Positions 15,995 through 25,139 of a DNA stretch of 41,345 nt are shown here, in pieces. Origin of the DNA: PHET01 sp038202795 (GTDB lineage Bacteria; Actinomycetota; Coriobacteriia; Anaerosomatales; PHET01). Positions within the stretch are counted from its first letter, which is position 1. Each line of letters begins with the position of its first letter. Position numbers and translations under genes: made by a program. The notes beneath the pieces are model-generated. The model was not told the origin of the DNA. It saw nothing but the letters and a program-made list of their open reading frames with translations, and did no database searches. The stretch lies in contig JBBREQ010000010.1 of NCBI GenBank assembly GCA_038202795.1, positions 1 to 41,345 on the forward strand, in the 5' to 3' direction.

Positions 15995-16783
15995 GTGGGT
16001 TCAGATGAGCTGCTGAGCGTACGAGGCGCGCGCGTCGTCAGAGACGGTCGCACCATCCTGCACGTCGACGATTTCGTGATCCGCGAGGGCGAGCATCTCG
16101 CGATCCTGGGTCCCAACGGCGCGGGCAAATCCACGCTCATTGGCCTGCTCACCCGCGATGTCCTGTCGCTGTGGGACGACCCCTATCCGGTGCTGTTCCG
16201 CGGCCGGCCACGCATCGAGCTTGCCGAGGCGCGCCGCCTGCTGGGCGTGGTGTCGAGCTCGTGGCAGGAGACGGTGCGCGCCCACCTGAGTGTGACCGAC
16301 GTCGTGCTGGGGGGCCGCTTCGGGTCGCTGGGCATCCCGCCGCACCTGCGCACACGCGTGCGACCCGCCGACATAGAGGCTGCAGAGAAGGCGCTGGCCG
16401 AGGTGGGCATGGCGCAGCTGGCCGCCCGCGACATGATGACGCTTTCGACCGGCGAGGCGCGCCGGGTGCTCGTGGCCCGCGCGCTCGCACACGAGCCGGC
16501 GGTTCTCGTGCTCGACGAACCGTGCGCCGGGCTCGATCCCACCGCGGCCTGGCATCTGCGCGAGATGATGCGCCGACTCGCCCAGGGCGGCCGCACGCTG
16601 GTGCTGGTCACCCACCACGTGGAGGACGTGGTGCGCGCGATCGACCGGGTCGTGCTGATGAGCGACGCACGGATAGCGGCTGACGGCCCCAAGTCCGAGC
16701 TGCTCACGGGAGAGCGCCTGAGCGCGCTCTTTGGCGTGCCGCTCGACGTCGAGGAGCGCGACGGGGAGTTCCGGCTCTGGTAG
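15995..16783 (+). CDS. ABC transporter ATP-binding protein
   Basis: This 262-residue ATPase has Walker A GPNGAGKST, the signature region LSTGEARRVLVARAL (a variant of LSGGQ with Thr and Glu), Walker B VLVLDEP with the D-loop AGLDP, and the switch His in VTHHVEDV. The open frame reaches far upstream, but similarity starts at GTG 15995, which follows GGGAG. No permease or binding protein is adjacent, so it could be a stand-alone cassette such as the ModF/YbbL-like group. The long insert between Walker A and the signature (ending in LRTRVRPADIE) is unassigned. Confidence 0.85.
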   Translation: MGSDELLSVRGARVVRDGRTILHVDDFVIREGEHLAILGPNGAGKSTLIGLLTRDVLSLWDDPYPVLFRGRPRIELAEARRLLGVVSSSWQETVRAHLSVTDVVLGGRFGSLGIPPHLRTRVRPADIEAAEKALAEVGMAQLAARDMMTLSTGEARRVLVARALAHEPAVLVLDEPCAGLDPTAAWHLREMMRRLAQGGRTLVLVTHHVEDVVRAIDRVVLMSDARIAADGPKSELLTGERLSALFGVPLDVEERDGEFRLW

Positions 16784-16849
16784 GCGTGCTTCGCTCGTGG
16801 GCAGCGCGGGTATCTTTCCCGCAGATAGCCGTGCGGACGGGAGTGGGTT

Positions 16850-17197
16850 TTGAGCAATTACACTCAGGCCATGGACGCCATCTCTCGGGCCTTCGAGGTC
16901 GCGGGGGTCGGCATCATCGTCATCGGGTTCTGGGTGGCGCTCGTCCGGGCCCTCGCGCGTGTCGGCCGCAAGGAGTACACCGAGGCCTACGAAGCGATGC
17001 GCGCCACCTTCGGGCGTAGCGTCCTGCTGGGCCTCGAGGTGCTCGTCGCGGCCGACATCATCCGCACCGTGGCCGTCGATCCCACGCTGGACAATCTGTA
17101 CGTGCTGGGACTGCTGGTGCTGATACGCACGTTCCTGTCGTGGTCGCTCGAGGTCGAGATCGACGGTCGTTGGCCATGGCAGCGCCACCGCGTGTGA
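16850..17197 (+). CDS. DUF1622 membrane protein
   Basis: This 115-residue protein fits the DUF1622 family: a first membrane segment with GVGIIVIGFWVAL, a polar amphipathic loop, the conserved GRSVLLGLEVLVAADIIRTV, and a final segment ending LSWSLEVEIDGRWPW. It has three likely membrane segments. TTG 16850 is the start, with GGGAG upstream. Function unknown; the family is widespread as single genes. Confidence 0.85.
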   Translation: MSNYTQAMDAISRAFEVAGVGIIVIGFWVALVRALARVGRKEYTEAYEAMRATFGRSVLLGLEVLVAADIIRTVAVDPTLDNLYVLGLLVLIRTFLSWSLEVEIDGRWPWQRHRV

Positions 17198-17265
17198 GCA
17201 GCGCCATTGGCATGCCGAGCGCAGTAGTATCGTCGTAGCAGACAGCGAACGGAGAGCGAGGACCG

Positions 17266-17997
17266 ATGCCCATAGTCGAGGCGCACGGGCTCACCAAGGT
17301 GTACGGAGCCGGGACGACCGCCGTCGCCGCGCTCGACCACGTCGACCTCACGGTCGAGGCTGGCGAGTTCGTTGCCGTCATGGGGCCGTCGGGCTGCGGC
17401 AAGTCGACTCTTCTCAACCTTCTCGGTGGGCTCGACACCCCCACCGGGGGCACCATCGAGATCGATGGCGACCTGGTCGCCGACATGACCGATGACCAGC
17501 TGACCCTGCTGCGCCGCCGCCGTTTCGGCTTCGTCTTCCAGTTCTTCAACCTCATACCGGTACTCAACGCCACCGAGAATGCCGCCCTGCCGCTCACCCT
17601 CGACGGCATAGCGACGGCCGAGGCACACCGGCGCGCCCAGGAGTGGCTCGCCCGCGTCGGCCTGGGCGATCGGATGACCAACCGCCCCGACCAGCTCTCC
17701 GGCGGCCAGCAGCAGCGCGTCGCTGTGGCTCGCGCACTCGTGACAGACCCCGCACTCCTGCTCGCCGACGAGCCCACGGGCAACCTGGACAGCAAGGCCG
17801 CCGACGATATCGCGGCGCTGCTGACGCAGGCGTCGGGTGAATGGGGCCGAGCGGTGCTCATGGTCACGCACGACCCCCGCATCGCGGCCTACGCGCACCG
17901 GATGGTGTTCATGCGCGACGGCAAGATCGTCGACGAGGCGCGTATCGGCAGCCCTGAGGATGCGCGACGAGCGATGGAGAAGGTCGGACTGCTGTGA
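17266..17997 (+). CDS. ABC transporter ATPase, LolD/MacB type
   Basis: This 243-residue ATPase has Walker A GPSGCGKST, Q-loop in FVFQFFNLIP, signature LSGGQQQR, Walker B LLLADEPTGNLD and switch His in VTHDPR. The FFNLIPVLNATENA stretch and overall pattern are typical of ATPases paired with FtsX-like permeases (MacB, LolD, YxdL types). The permease gene overlaps its stop by 4 nt, so it is the energising subunit of that exporter. Start ATG 17266. Confidence 0.94.
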   Translation: MPIVEAHGLTKVYGAGTTAVAALDHVDLTVEAGEFVAVMGPSGCGKSTLLNLLGGLDTPTGGTIEIDGDLVADMTDDQLTLLRRRRFGFVFQFFNLIPVLNATENAALPLTLDGIATAEAHRRAQEWLARVGLGDRMTNRPDQLSGGQQQRVAVARALVTDPALLLADEPTGNLDSKAADDIAALLTQASGEWGRAVLMVTHDPRIAAYAHRMVFMRDGKIVDEARIGSPEDARRAMEKVGLL

Positions 17998-20510
17998 GAA
18001 TGGCATTCACACTGGCCGGGCGCTATCTGTGGGGCCGCAAGCTCCGCACGCTCCTCACTACGCTCGCGGTGGTCTTTGGCGTCTCGGTGATCTTTGGGCT
18101 GGGGTCGTTGCTGCCCACGATGGTCGACACCTTCACCAAGATCCTGTTCGCGAGCGCCGGTCAGGTCGACCTCGCAATCACCAGTTCGAGCGGCTCGACG
18201 TTCGACGGTTCAGTGACCGATGAGATCGAGAGCGTCACCGGTGTTCGAGCCGCCTCGCCCGTGCTGAGGCGACCCGTCGGCATGCCACGAGGCGCGGCGG
18301 TGGGCACCCTGCAGGTCATCGGCATCGAGCCCCGAAGCGCGCTGAGAGTCAGGCACTACCCGCTGGCCGAAGGCACGATGCTCGCCAACGGCGATCGAGG
18401 CGTGACTGCGGTGGGCGCAAGCGTCGCGCGCGACTTGGACCTGGCGGTGGGAGACTTCATCGAGATCCCCTCCGCGCGGGGACTGCGGCGCATGCGCGTC
18501 ATCGGCATTTTGGACACGGTCGCCGCAGCGGGGACCGCAGAGGCCTATGTCACGCTGTCCGACGCTCAGATGATGTTCGGCGAACCGGGACGCGTCAGCG
18601 AGATCGAAGCGGGCTTCGTCAACGGTGCAGATCGCGCTGCGGTCGAGGAACGCGTGCGGCGCAAGCTGGGCGACAAGTACACGGTGGGCGGCATAGAGAG
18701 CGGCAGCGAGCTGCTCGCATCGCTTAAGGTCTCCGAGTTCATATTCAACATGTTCGGTGTGTTCGCGCTGGCCATGGGCGGCTTCATCATCCTCAATACG
18801 TTTCGCACGGTTGTGGCCGAGCGCCGCCACGATATCGGCATGCTCCGCGCGGTGGGCGCACGTAGGCGTACCATCCTCAACATCTTCTTGGCGGAGTCGC
18901 TGCTCCAAGGGGTCCTGGGCACGGCGGTCGGACTGCTGCTGGGTGCTGCGTTGGCCTACGGTCTGATCGCGGCGATCAACCCCCTGTACGAGAACATAGT
19001 GAACATGACGATCGACAAACCGCAGTTCGAGCTTGCTACGCTGCTGATAGCGGTGTTCTTGGGTATCGGAGTCACCGTGCTGGGCGCGCTTGCCCCCGCG
19101 ATCGCGGCTTCCCGTATCACGCCGCTCGAGGCCCTGCGGCCCCAGATCGGCGATGTCGAGGAGCGGGCGCGCGGTCGCCGAGCAGGGGTCGGCGCGGCGG
19201 TCCTGGCGCTTTCCGCGGTCGCGATGCTCTCCCAGAACGCTACCGCCGTGGGCACGGGGTCGGTGGGTGTGATCGTGGGACTCGTGCTTGTCGCCCCGCA
19301 GCTTGTCGCCCCGATCAGTAACGCGTTCGCTTGGCTGATCGACCTGATCTTCCGCTCAGAGGGTGAGATCGCGCGTTCCAACATGCAACGGCAGCCCTCA
19401 AGGGCGGCCACGACTGCCTCGGCGGTCATGATCTCGCTCTCGATCATCATCGCCCTTCTCGGCGTGATGGTTTCGCTCACCGATGGGTTCCTCGACTACG
19501 TGGACCGCAGCGTGGCCGGCGCGGACTTCATCTTCCTGCCCACTAACCTGCTTCTCGCCGCCGGCAACGTGGGCGCGAGCAACGAGCTGGTGGCCGACGT
19601 CCGCGACGTAGCGGGCGTGGATACGGTCGCGACGCTCCGGGTGGCCAAGGCCCGCGTCAACGATGCCGCGGTGCAAGTCATCGGCATCGACCCGGTGGAC
19701 TATCCCAAGGTCGCGACGTTCGAGTTCTCAGGCAGTGGCCAGACCTCCGACATCGGCACACTCGCCAAGGACCGCAGGCTCATCGCCAACGGCATCTTCG
19801 CCGCTCAGAATGGTATTTCGGTTGGGCAGGACGTCCGGGTGACCACGATCAACGGAGACAAGACCTACCAGGTTGCGGCGATCGGATCGGACTACCTCAA
19901 CGCGAAGCTCGGGACCGTCTACATCTCCCAGGAGCGGCTCAAGGAAGACTTCGGCACCGAGAACAACGCGATGGTGCTGATGAACACGATGCCCGCAGCC
20001 GACCTCACCACGGTTCAGCGCCAGCTCGGCCGGCTGGTCGTCGCGTACCCGCAGCTGACCCTCTACGACACGCTCACGTTTCGCGAGGAGCAGGCCGCCA
20101 CACTGGCCACGACCATGATCGGCATGTACGGCCTTGTTGTCGTACTCGCCATCCCCACACTGCTCGCGTTGCTCAACAACCTCGCGATGAGCGTCATCGC
20201 CCGCACGCGCGAGATCGGCATGCTGCGCGCCGTGGGCTCCACGCGGTCGCAGATCCGGCGGATGGTCATGGCCGAGGCGCTCTTGCTCGCGGGCGTCGGC
20301 GTTACCTTCGGAGTGGTCTCGGGCGTGGCGCTGGGCTACGCGATGGTCGAGGCGATGAACAACATCGGTTTCAAGATGCCCTACAGCTTCCCGCTGAGCG
20401 GTATCGTGGCCGGCGTGGTCATCGGCTTTGCGTTCTCGCTGGTCGCCGCCATCATCCCGTCACGCACCGCCGCCAAGCTCGACATCGTCGCCGCCCTGCA
20501 TTACGAGTAG
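17994..20510 (+). CDS. ABC transporter permease with two FtsX domains
   Basis: This 838-residue protein has an N-terminal membrane segment, a MacB-like periplasmic core (about residues 45-235), a three-segment FtsX domain (ending near 385), then a second half with a single membrane segment, another extracytoplasmic core and a second FtsX domain. Both FtsX domains contain the coupling motif R-x-[HE]-[DE]-I-G-M-L-R-A-V-G. Double-FtsX permeases work with one LolD-like ATPase in export of lipoproteins, lipids or peptides or in mechanotransmission; the substrate is unknown. GTG 17994 overlaps the ATPase stop; ATG 18000 is an alternative. Confidence 0.92.
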   Translation: MRMAFTLAGRYLWGRKLRTLLTTLAVVFGVSVIFGLGSLLPTMVDTFTKILFASAGQVDLAITSSSGSTFDGSVTDEIESVTGVRAASPVLRRPVGMPRGAAVGTLQVIGIEPRSALRVRHYPLAEGTMLANGDRGVTAVGASVARDLDLAVGDFIEIPSARGLRRMRVIGILDTVAAAGTAEAYVTLSDAQMMFGEPGRVSEIEAGFVNGADRAAVEERVRRKLGDKYTVGGIESGSELLASLKVSEFIFNMFGVFALAMGGFIILNTFRTVVAERRHDIGMLRAVGARRRTILNIFLAESLLQGVLGTAVGLLLGAALAYGLIAAINPLYENIVNMTIDKPQFELATLLIAVFLGIGVTVLGALAPAIAASRITPLEALRPQIGDVEERARGRRAGVGAAVLALSAVAMLSQNATAVGTGSVGVIVGLVLVAPQLVAPISNAFAWLIDLIFRSEGEIARSNMQRQPSRAATTASAVMISLSIIIALLGVMVSLTDGFLDYVDRSVAGADFIFLPTNLLLAAGNVGASNELVADVRDVAGVDTVATLRVAKARVNDAAVQVIGIDPVDYPKVATFEFSGSGQTSDIGTLAKDRRLIANGIFAAQNGISVGQDVRVTTINGDKTYQVAAIGSDYLNAKLGTVYISQERLKEDFGTENNAMVLMNTMPAADLTTVQRQLGRLVVAYPQLTLYDTLTFREEQAATLATTMIGMYGLVVVLAIPTLLALLNNLAMSVIARTREIGMLRAVGSTRSQIRRMVMAEALLLAGVGVTFGVVSGVALGYAMVEAMNNIGFKMPYSFPLSGIVAGVVIGFAFSLVAAIIPSRTAAKLDIVAALHYE

Positions 20511-20534
20511 CCCCTACCCAGAAGGACTGACGCC

Positions 20535-21005
20535 ATGATCGACATCGATATCCCCGGCCGTGGCCTACTCTCGCTCGAGCACCTCGTGCTCGACGTCAAC
20601 GGCACCCTCGCCGAGGGCGGCGTGCTGGTTCCCGGCGTCGTCGAGGCGGTCGAGGCACTCGGCGCCACCCTGCACGTCGTTGCGGTCACCGCCGACATGT
20701 ACGGTGCGGCCCCGCGGCTGCGCGAGGCCCTGGGCATCGAGGTCCACGTCATCTCGGCAGGCGACGAAGCGGCGCAGAAACTCGGGTTCGTACGCGAACT
20801 CGGCGTCGCGCGTGTCGTGGCGATCGGCAACGGAGCCAACGACGTCGAGATGCTCTCCGAGTGCGCGTTGGGCATCGCGGTGATCGCAGGAGAGGGTGCG
20901 GCCGGAGCTGCGGTTGCGGCGGCCGACATCGTAGTCACCTCGATCATGAGCGCGCTTGCTCTGCTCGCGCAGCCCACGCGGATCGCGGCGACGTTGCGGC
21001 GGTAG
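20535..21005 (+). CDS. HAD-family protein, soluble P-type-ATPase-like
   Basis: This 156-residue protein has motif I LDVNGTLA, in which the usual second Asp is replaced by Asn, a middle TADMYG Thr (motif II), and GNGANDVEML (motif IV). The lack of a cap and the similarity to the P domain of P-type ATPases fit the soluble HAD group of COG4087 type. The missing second Asp suggests changed phosphatase chemistry, as in P-type ATPases, which have DKTGT. It follows the ABC exporter genes by 24 nt with AAGGA upstream and may be in their operon. Role unknown. Confidence 0.8.
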   Translation: MIDIDIPGRGLLSLEHLVLDVNGTLAEGGVLVPGVVEAVEALGATLHVVAVTADMYGAAPRLREALGIEVHVISAGDEAAQKLGFVRELGVARVVAIGNGANDVEMLSECALGIAVIAGEGAAGAAVAAADIVVTSIMSALALLAQPTRIAATLRR

Positions 21006-21018
21006 GGGCGCGGGCCGG

Positions 21019-21756
21019 CTACGCCAGCTCCAACCGCACCCGCACTCCTTCGCTGCGCAGTTCCCGCAGCGCATCACGTGCGATCCAGCGTGCGGAGGCC
21101 GATGTGGGGTTCTCGGCCAGGATCCTCTCGGCAGACTCGATCGCGCGTGCGTTGAGCCACACGGAGCGCTTACCCACCTGCCTGAGCGCCCAGTTCACAC
21201 CCTTCTTCACCACGTTGCGCTCGTCGGTCGCCTCGCGCTCGATCCACCCCAACACCGCCAAGAAGCGCTCGTCAGGCATGGCCTTGTCGTGTACGGCGAG
21301 CGTGGCACTCAACACGAAGCCGGCGCGCTTGGTGAACTCGGGCTCGCGTGCGCTCCACTGCTGAGCCTTCGCCCAAGCGAGCGGTGTCCGGCGCAGCAGG
21401 TTGTTGCACAACCCGTCGCAGAGGTCCCAGCTGTTCAGGTCGGCGACCCACGTTTCCATCTGGGCTTCGTCGACCAGCGCCGGCTCGTCGACAAGCGTCG
21501 CCATGATTCGGGCCTCGTGGACGCCGCTCGCCCAGAGCAGCTGCGCCAGTTCGTGGTGTAGGGCGGGGTCTTTGCCCAGCGTGCGTCGCGCCTCACGCGC
21601 GAGCTCACGGACCTCGGGCATGCTCACGCCCAGAGCGCCTTCTGCCGATATTCCGAAGCGGACCATGCCCGCGACGTTGTCGGGATTGGCGCGAGCACGC
21701 AACGTGCTGAGATAAGACGAGGCCAGCTGCGCCGGCGTGGGCTGTGTGGGTTCCAT
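21019..21756 (-). CDS. DNA alkylation repair protein, AlkD-like
   Basis: This 245-residue all-helical HEAT-like protein belongs to the AlkD/AlkC DNA alkylation repair family. SWDLCDGLCNNLL, and KKGVNWALRQVGKRS near the C-terminus, are typical of these proteins, which excise N3- and N7-alkylated purines. There is no clear ribosome site before ATG 21756. It is convergent with the HAD gene (13-nt gap) and divergent from the subtilase gene. Confidence 0.88.
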   Translation of the reverse strand: MEPTQPTPAQLASSYLSTLRARANPDNVAGMVRFGISAEGALGVSMPEVRELAREARRTLGKDPALHHELAQLLWASGVHEARIMATLVDEPALVDEAQMETWVADLNSWDLCDGLCNNLLRRTPLAWAKAQQWSAREPEFTKRAGFVLSATLAVHDKAMPDERFLAVLGWIEREATDERNVVKKGVNWALRQVGKRSVWLNARAIESAERILAENPTSASARWIARDALRELRSEGVRVRLELA

Positions 21757-21847
21757 GTCGATATGTATGCCCGCGGGCGCGGAGTCTGGACACGTCCGGT
21801 GAGCGCGTTCAGGATGTCAGGCACGGCACACGGGCAGTGAGGTTCGC

Positions 21848-24487
21848 ATGCGGCTCTTCAAGGTATCGAGTATCGTTCGGCTTGTCCTGATGGGCGCCGC
21901 CCTCGCGGCTGCGCTTGGGGCCTTTGGCGCATCCGCCTTCGCGCGCCAACTACCGGTAGCGCCCTCCACGGCGCTCACCGAGCGCTTCTCGGTCGATCAC
22001 ACGGGTCGCGTCATCGTGGGACTCACTCGTGGCGCGAGCGTACGCGCACTGTCGGCCGCCCAGGAGCTGGGTGGCGAGACAGTGAGCACGGTTTCGAGCG
22101 CGGGCTTCGCAGTCCTGGAGCCTCCCAAAGGCGTTTCCGCCGAGCAGTTCGCCGGCGAGATCGAAGGCACGGCGGGCGTTCGCTTCGCACAGCCCGAGCA
22201 GGTGGTGCGCGCAGCGGCCGTGCCCAACGACCCGTACTACGCTCAGCGCCAGTGGGACCTGCCGGCGATCGGTCTGCCCGACTCCTGGTGGAACCCACCC
22301 GGCTCGGCGCAGGTCACGGTCGCGGTCATCGACACCGGGATCTTCGACTCGCACGAGGACCTTGCGGGACGCGTGGTGGGCGGACGGAACTTCGTAGCCG
22401 CAGCGGGCACCACGTCTGCGTGGAGAGACGACAACGGCCACGGTACGCACGTGGCCGGGACGATCGGGGCTAGGACGAACAACGGCATCGGCATCGCCGG
22501 CATCGCCCCCCAAGCTTCACTGCTCGCCGTGAAGGTGCTGGACAAAGACGGGACGGGTGCCGAGGCGGACATGGCACAGGGCATTCGCTGGGCCGCCGAG
22601 CAGGGGGCCGACGTTCTCAACGTCTCGATCGAGTCGCCGGAGTACAGCGACCTGCTCGATGAGGCGTGCCAGTACGCACGGTCGAAGGGCTGCATCATCG
22701 TCGCGGCAGCGGGAAACAGCGGCACGAACCGGGTGTCATTCCCCGCGGTGCTGCCCGGCGTCATCGCCGTGGGGGCCACCAAACAGCAGGGCAACGCTCG
22801 CGCGGACTTCTCGGACTTCGGACCTGAGCTCGATCTCATGGCTCCGGGCACGACCACCGACGGGGACCAGGGGGTGGGGCTCTGGGCTCCGGTTCGAAAC
22901 GTGTCGCCGGGTCTCGAGAACCAGACAGATCGGTACGCGCAGTACGGTGGCACCTCGATGGCCGCGCCGCACGTCGCCGGAGTGGCGGCCCTCGTCCGGC
23001 AGATGAACCCCGGCGCCGTTCGTGAGCAGGTCGAGTACGCGCTGCTCCACGGGGCCAAAGATCTCGGTCTTGCCGGTCGCGATGGCTTCTACGGCTGGGG
23101 GATGGTGCGCGCCGACAACGCTTTGCACGCTCTCACACCGGCCGATGTTGACGGAGACATCCCCGGGCTTCCTATCGCCGCACCGTCGAAGGCGGGCTCG
23201 GTCGGAGGCACACTCGATGTCGTCACCGACCAAAGCGATGTCTACGAGTTGTATCTGAGCGCGGGGCAGAGGGCTGATTTCGAGCTCGATGTTCCTGCCG
23301 GAGCCGACTACCGCCTCAAGGTATATGGAAAAGGTGCCGCCTCGCTCGCGAACTCCACGCCGGTTGCCGTTTCCGGCGCGGGAGACCCCGTCTTCACAAG
23401 CTATGCGACTGACGCTTCGGGGAGCTGTTATGTCCGCGTCGAGGCTCTCGCCGGCGCGGGGCACTACACCCTGGGCTTCCGAGTCGAAGACACAGACGCC
23501 CCCGACAACGAAATCCCGGGGATTGTGACGCTGGCTGGGAGCACGACTGCGGCCGGGACCCTCGATCAGTCCGGCGACAGGGATGACGTGTACCGGGTTT
23601 CCCTGTCAGTGGGGCAGGGGCTCACAGCCACGCTGTCCGGCACGGAGTTCGGTGCGGACTTCGACCTGTGGGCCTTTAGTCCCCAGGCCGCGTCGGTGGA
23701 CTCGATTGCGGCGTTGGTCGCGGGATCCGTGGAGGAAGGCTCCAACCCGGAGTGGCTCTCATTCTCGGTGTCCGATGCGGTGTCCGGGGGTGTGTACTAC
23801 ATCGATCCCCGGGTGTACGTGGGTGGGGGCAGCTATCAACTCACGGTAGAGCCGGGCTTGGCCAGCAAGCTCTCGATCTCGGCACCTGCAACGTGCGCAT
23901 GGAGCAAGACCGCGAGTGTTTCGGGCAGGCTGCTCGCCTACGCGGGCACGCCCATCTCGAACAGGCCCGTTGATGTATGGAAGAGCACCGACCCGGCAAA
24001 CCCCCAGAGCTGGACGCAGGTCGCTTACGACATGACGGACTCGACCGGCCGCTGGAAGATCACGGTCGCACCCAAGCGCAAGACCTGGTACAGGGCGTCG
24101 TTCGAAGGCGATCGGTCAGCGACCTACACCGCCTCGGAGAGCGCGGCCAAGACGATCACCCCGCGCGCGTATCTCACGCGGCCCTACGCGCCCAAGTCCG
24201 TCGGTCGCGCCAAGTACTGGACGGCCTACGGCTACCTGCGTCCTAAGCATGCCACGGGAGGCAAGTACGTGAAGATCCGCTGCTATCGGTGGAGTACCGC
24301 GCACCACAAGTGGGTGCTGAAGAAGACGACCTACGCGACCAACTACTACTATTCCAAGTACACGACCAAGTACAAGAAGAAGCTGTCGCTGCCGTCACGT
24401 GGAAAGTGGAAGCTCTCAGCCAGCGTGCCCGGCGACACCACGCACGCTGCGACGACTTCGTACTCACGTTACGTCACGGTCAAGTAG
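21848..24487 (+). CDS. Secreted subtilisin-family (S8) protease with two PPC-like domains and conserved C-terminal domain
   Basis: This 879-residue protein has a Sec signal peptide (about 1-33), a propeptide of fervidolysin-like type (about 45-120), and an S8 catalytic domain with Asp162 (VIDTG), His198 (GHGTH) and Ser370 (GTSMAAP). A Cys pair (DEACQYARSKGC) precedes the oxyanion-hole segment AAGNSG. Two PPC-like domains follow (about 430-545 and 547-667), each opened by D-x-x-I-P-G and a D-D/S-D-V-Y motif. An Ig-like unit (about 668-765) comes next. The last 110 residues form the Lys/Tyr-rich domain that ends YSRYVTVK and is shared with three other exported proteins in the window. Likely secreted and retained at the surface or processed. 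ATG 21848. Confidence 0.93.
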   Translation: MRLFKVSSIVRLVLMGAALAAALGAFGASAFARQLPVAPSTALTERFSVDHTGRVIVGLTRGASVRALSAAQELGGETVSTVSSAGFAVLEPPKGVSAEQFAGEIEGTAGVRFAQPEQVVRAAAVPNDPYYAQRQWDLPAIGLPDSWWNPPGSAQVTVAVIDTGIFDSHEDLAGRVVGGRNFVAAAGTTSAWRDDNGHGTHVAGTIGARTNNGIGIAGIAPQASLLAVKVLDKDGTGAEADMAQGIRWAAEQGADVLNVSIESPEYSDLLDEACQYARSKGCIIVAAAGNSGTNRVSFPAVLPGVIAVGATKQQGNARADFSDFGPELDLMAPGTTTDGDQGVGLWAPVRNVSPGLENQTDRYAQYGGTSMAAPHVAGVAALVRQMNPGAVREQVEYALLHGAKDLGLAGRDGFYGWGMVRADNALHALTPADVDGDIPGLPIAAPSKAGSVGGTLDVVTDQSDVYELYLSAGQRADFELDVPAGADYRLKVYGKGAASLANSTPVAVSGAGDPVFTSYATDASGSCYVRVEALAGAGHYTLGFRVEDTDAPDNEIPGIVTLAGSTTAAGTLDQSGDRDDVYRVSLSVGQGLTATLSGTEFGADFDLWAFSPQAASVDSIAALVAGSVEEGSNPEWLSFSVSDAVSGGVYYIDPRVYVGGGSYQLTVEPGLASKLSISAPATCAWSKTASVSGRLLAYAGTPISNRPVDVWKSTDPANPQSWTQVAYDMTDSTGRWKITVAPKRKTWYRASFEGDRSATYTASESAAKTITPRAYLTRPYAPKSVGRAKYWTAYGYLRPKHATGGKYVKIRCYRWSTAHHKWVLKKTTYATNYYYSKYTTKYKKKLSLPSRGKWKLSASVPGDTTHAATTSYSRYVTVK

Positions 24488-24497
24488 GGGGACGGGA

Positions 24498-25001
24498 TTG
24501 AAGAACTCGGCGATGGTCGGCGCGGCACTGGTTGCGGTGTTCGTTGCCGTCGTGTGCACGGGCTGCTCAGCCCAGCAGGCTGCAAGTCCCGCACGGACTG
24601 CGGCCGCCACCCCCCAACCCGCGCCCATCGCGGCGATGACGCCCGAGGCGAAACGCACCGCCATAGCCGCGAGTTTCCCCATCGAGGTACCCGTGCCCGC
24701 GGGCGAGTTCGCGCGCGCCCAGGCGCAGGGCACGGACGCCTGGGACTACACGCTCAAGGTGAAGGCCAGCCCCCGTGCCGTTCTTGACTGGTACCGTCAG
24801 GCCTACGCATCTCGCGGATGGGAACTGGTGGGTCGGAGCACGTTCGGTGCGAGCGGGGAGGGAAGACCCGGAACGGCGCTCACCTTCCTGAAGGGCGACT
24901 CCCAGTCTCAGGTCGCGGTCGAGAACGCAGCGGATCCTGCCGGGGCAACCACGGTGCGCGTCATTCTGGGCGTGGGCGCGCCGGTGCTTCAAACCCAGTG
25001 A
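24498..25001 (+). CDS. Lipoprotein, function unknown
   Basis: This 167-residue protein starts at TTG 24498, 10 nt after the subtilase stop, with AGGGGGA upstream. It has a lipoprotein signal with Cys23 (CTGC, an unusual Cys at -3). After an Ala/Pro linker the mature part has IEVPVPAGEFARAQ and a compact alpha/beta region with SPRAVLDWYRQAYASRGWEL, a pattern seen in small surface domains of unknown function. It probably shares a transcript with the subtilase. The longer open frame upstream overlaps the subtilase gene and is not used. Confidence 0.75.
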   Translation: MKNSAMVGAALVAVFVAVVCTGCSAQQAASPARTAAATPQPAPIAAMTPEAKRTAIAASFPIEVPVPAGEFARAQAQGTDAWDYTLKVKASPRAVLDWYRQAYASRGWELVGRSTFGASGEGRPGTALTFLKGDSQSQVAVENAADPAGATTVRVILGVGAPVLQTQ

Positions 25002-25042
25002 CCGCACGCGCGGCGACAGCGTTGGCACCATGCGCGCTTGAA

Positions 25043-25058
25043 ACCGTTTGCCAACGGT
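25043..25058. promoter_or_regulatory. Perfect palindrome upstream of the first PPC protein gene
   Basis: ACCGTT, four bases, AACGGT: a perfect 6-bp inverted repeat in the 138-nt gap after the lipoprotein gene, about 80 nt before the next start codon. It could be an operator or a small hairpin; no T-run follows. Confidence 0.3.
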
Positions 25059-25139
25059 GAATCGCTCAGCACTTCGGTCGAATGTTCCGATGGTACTGTT
25101 GCAAGATGAGTAGCAGAGTCGTTTCAGAGGTGGTGCCCC

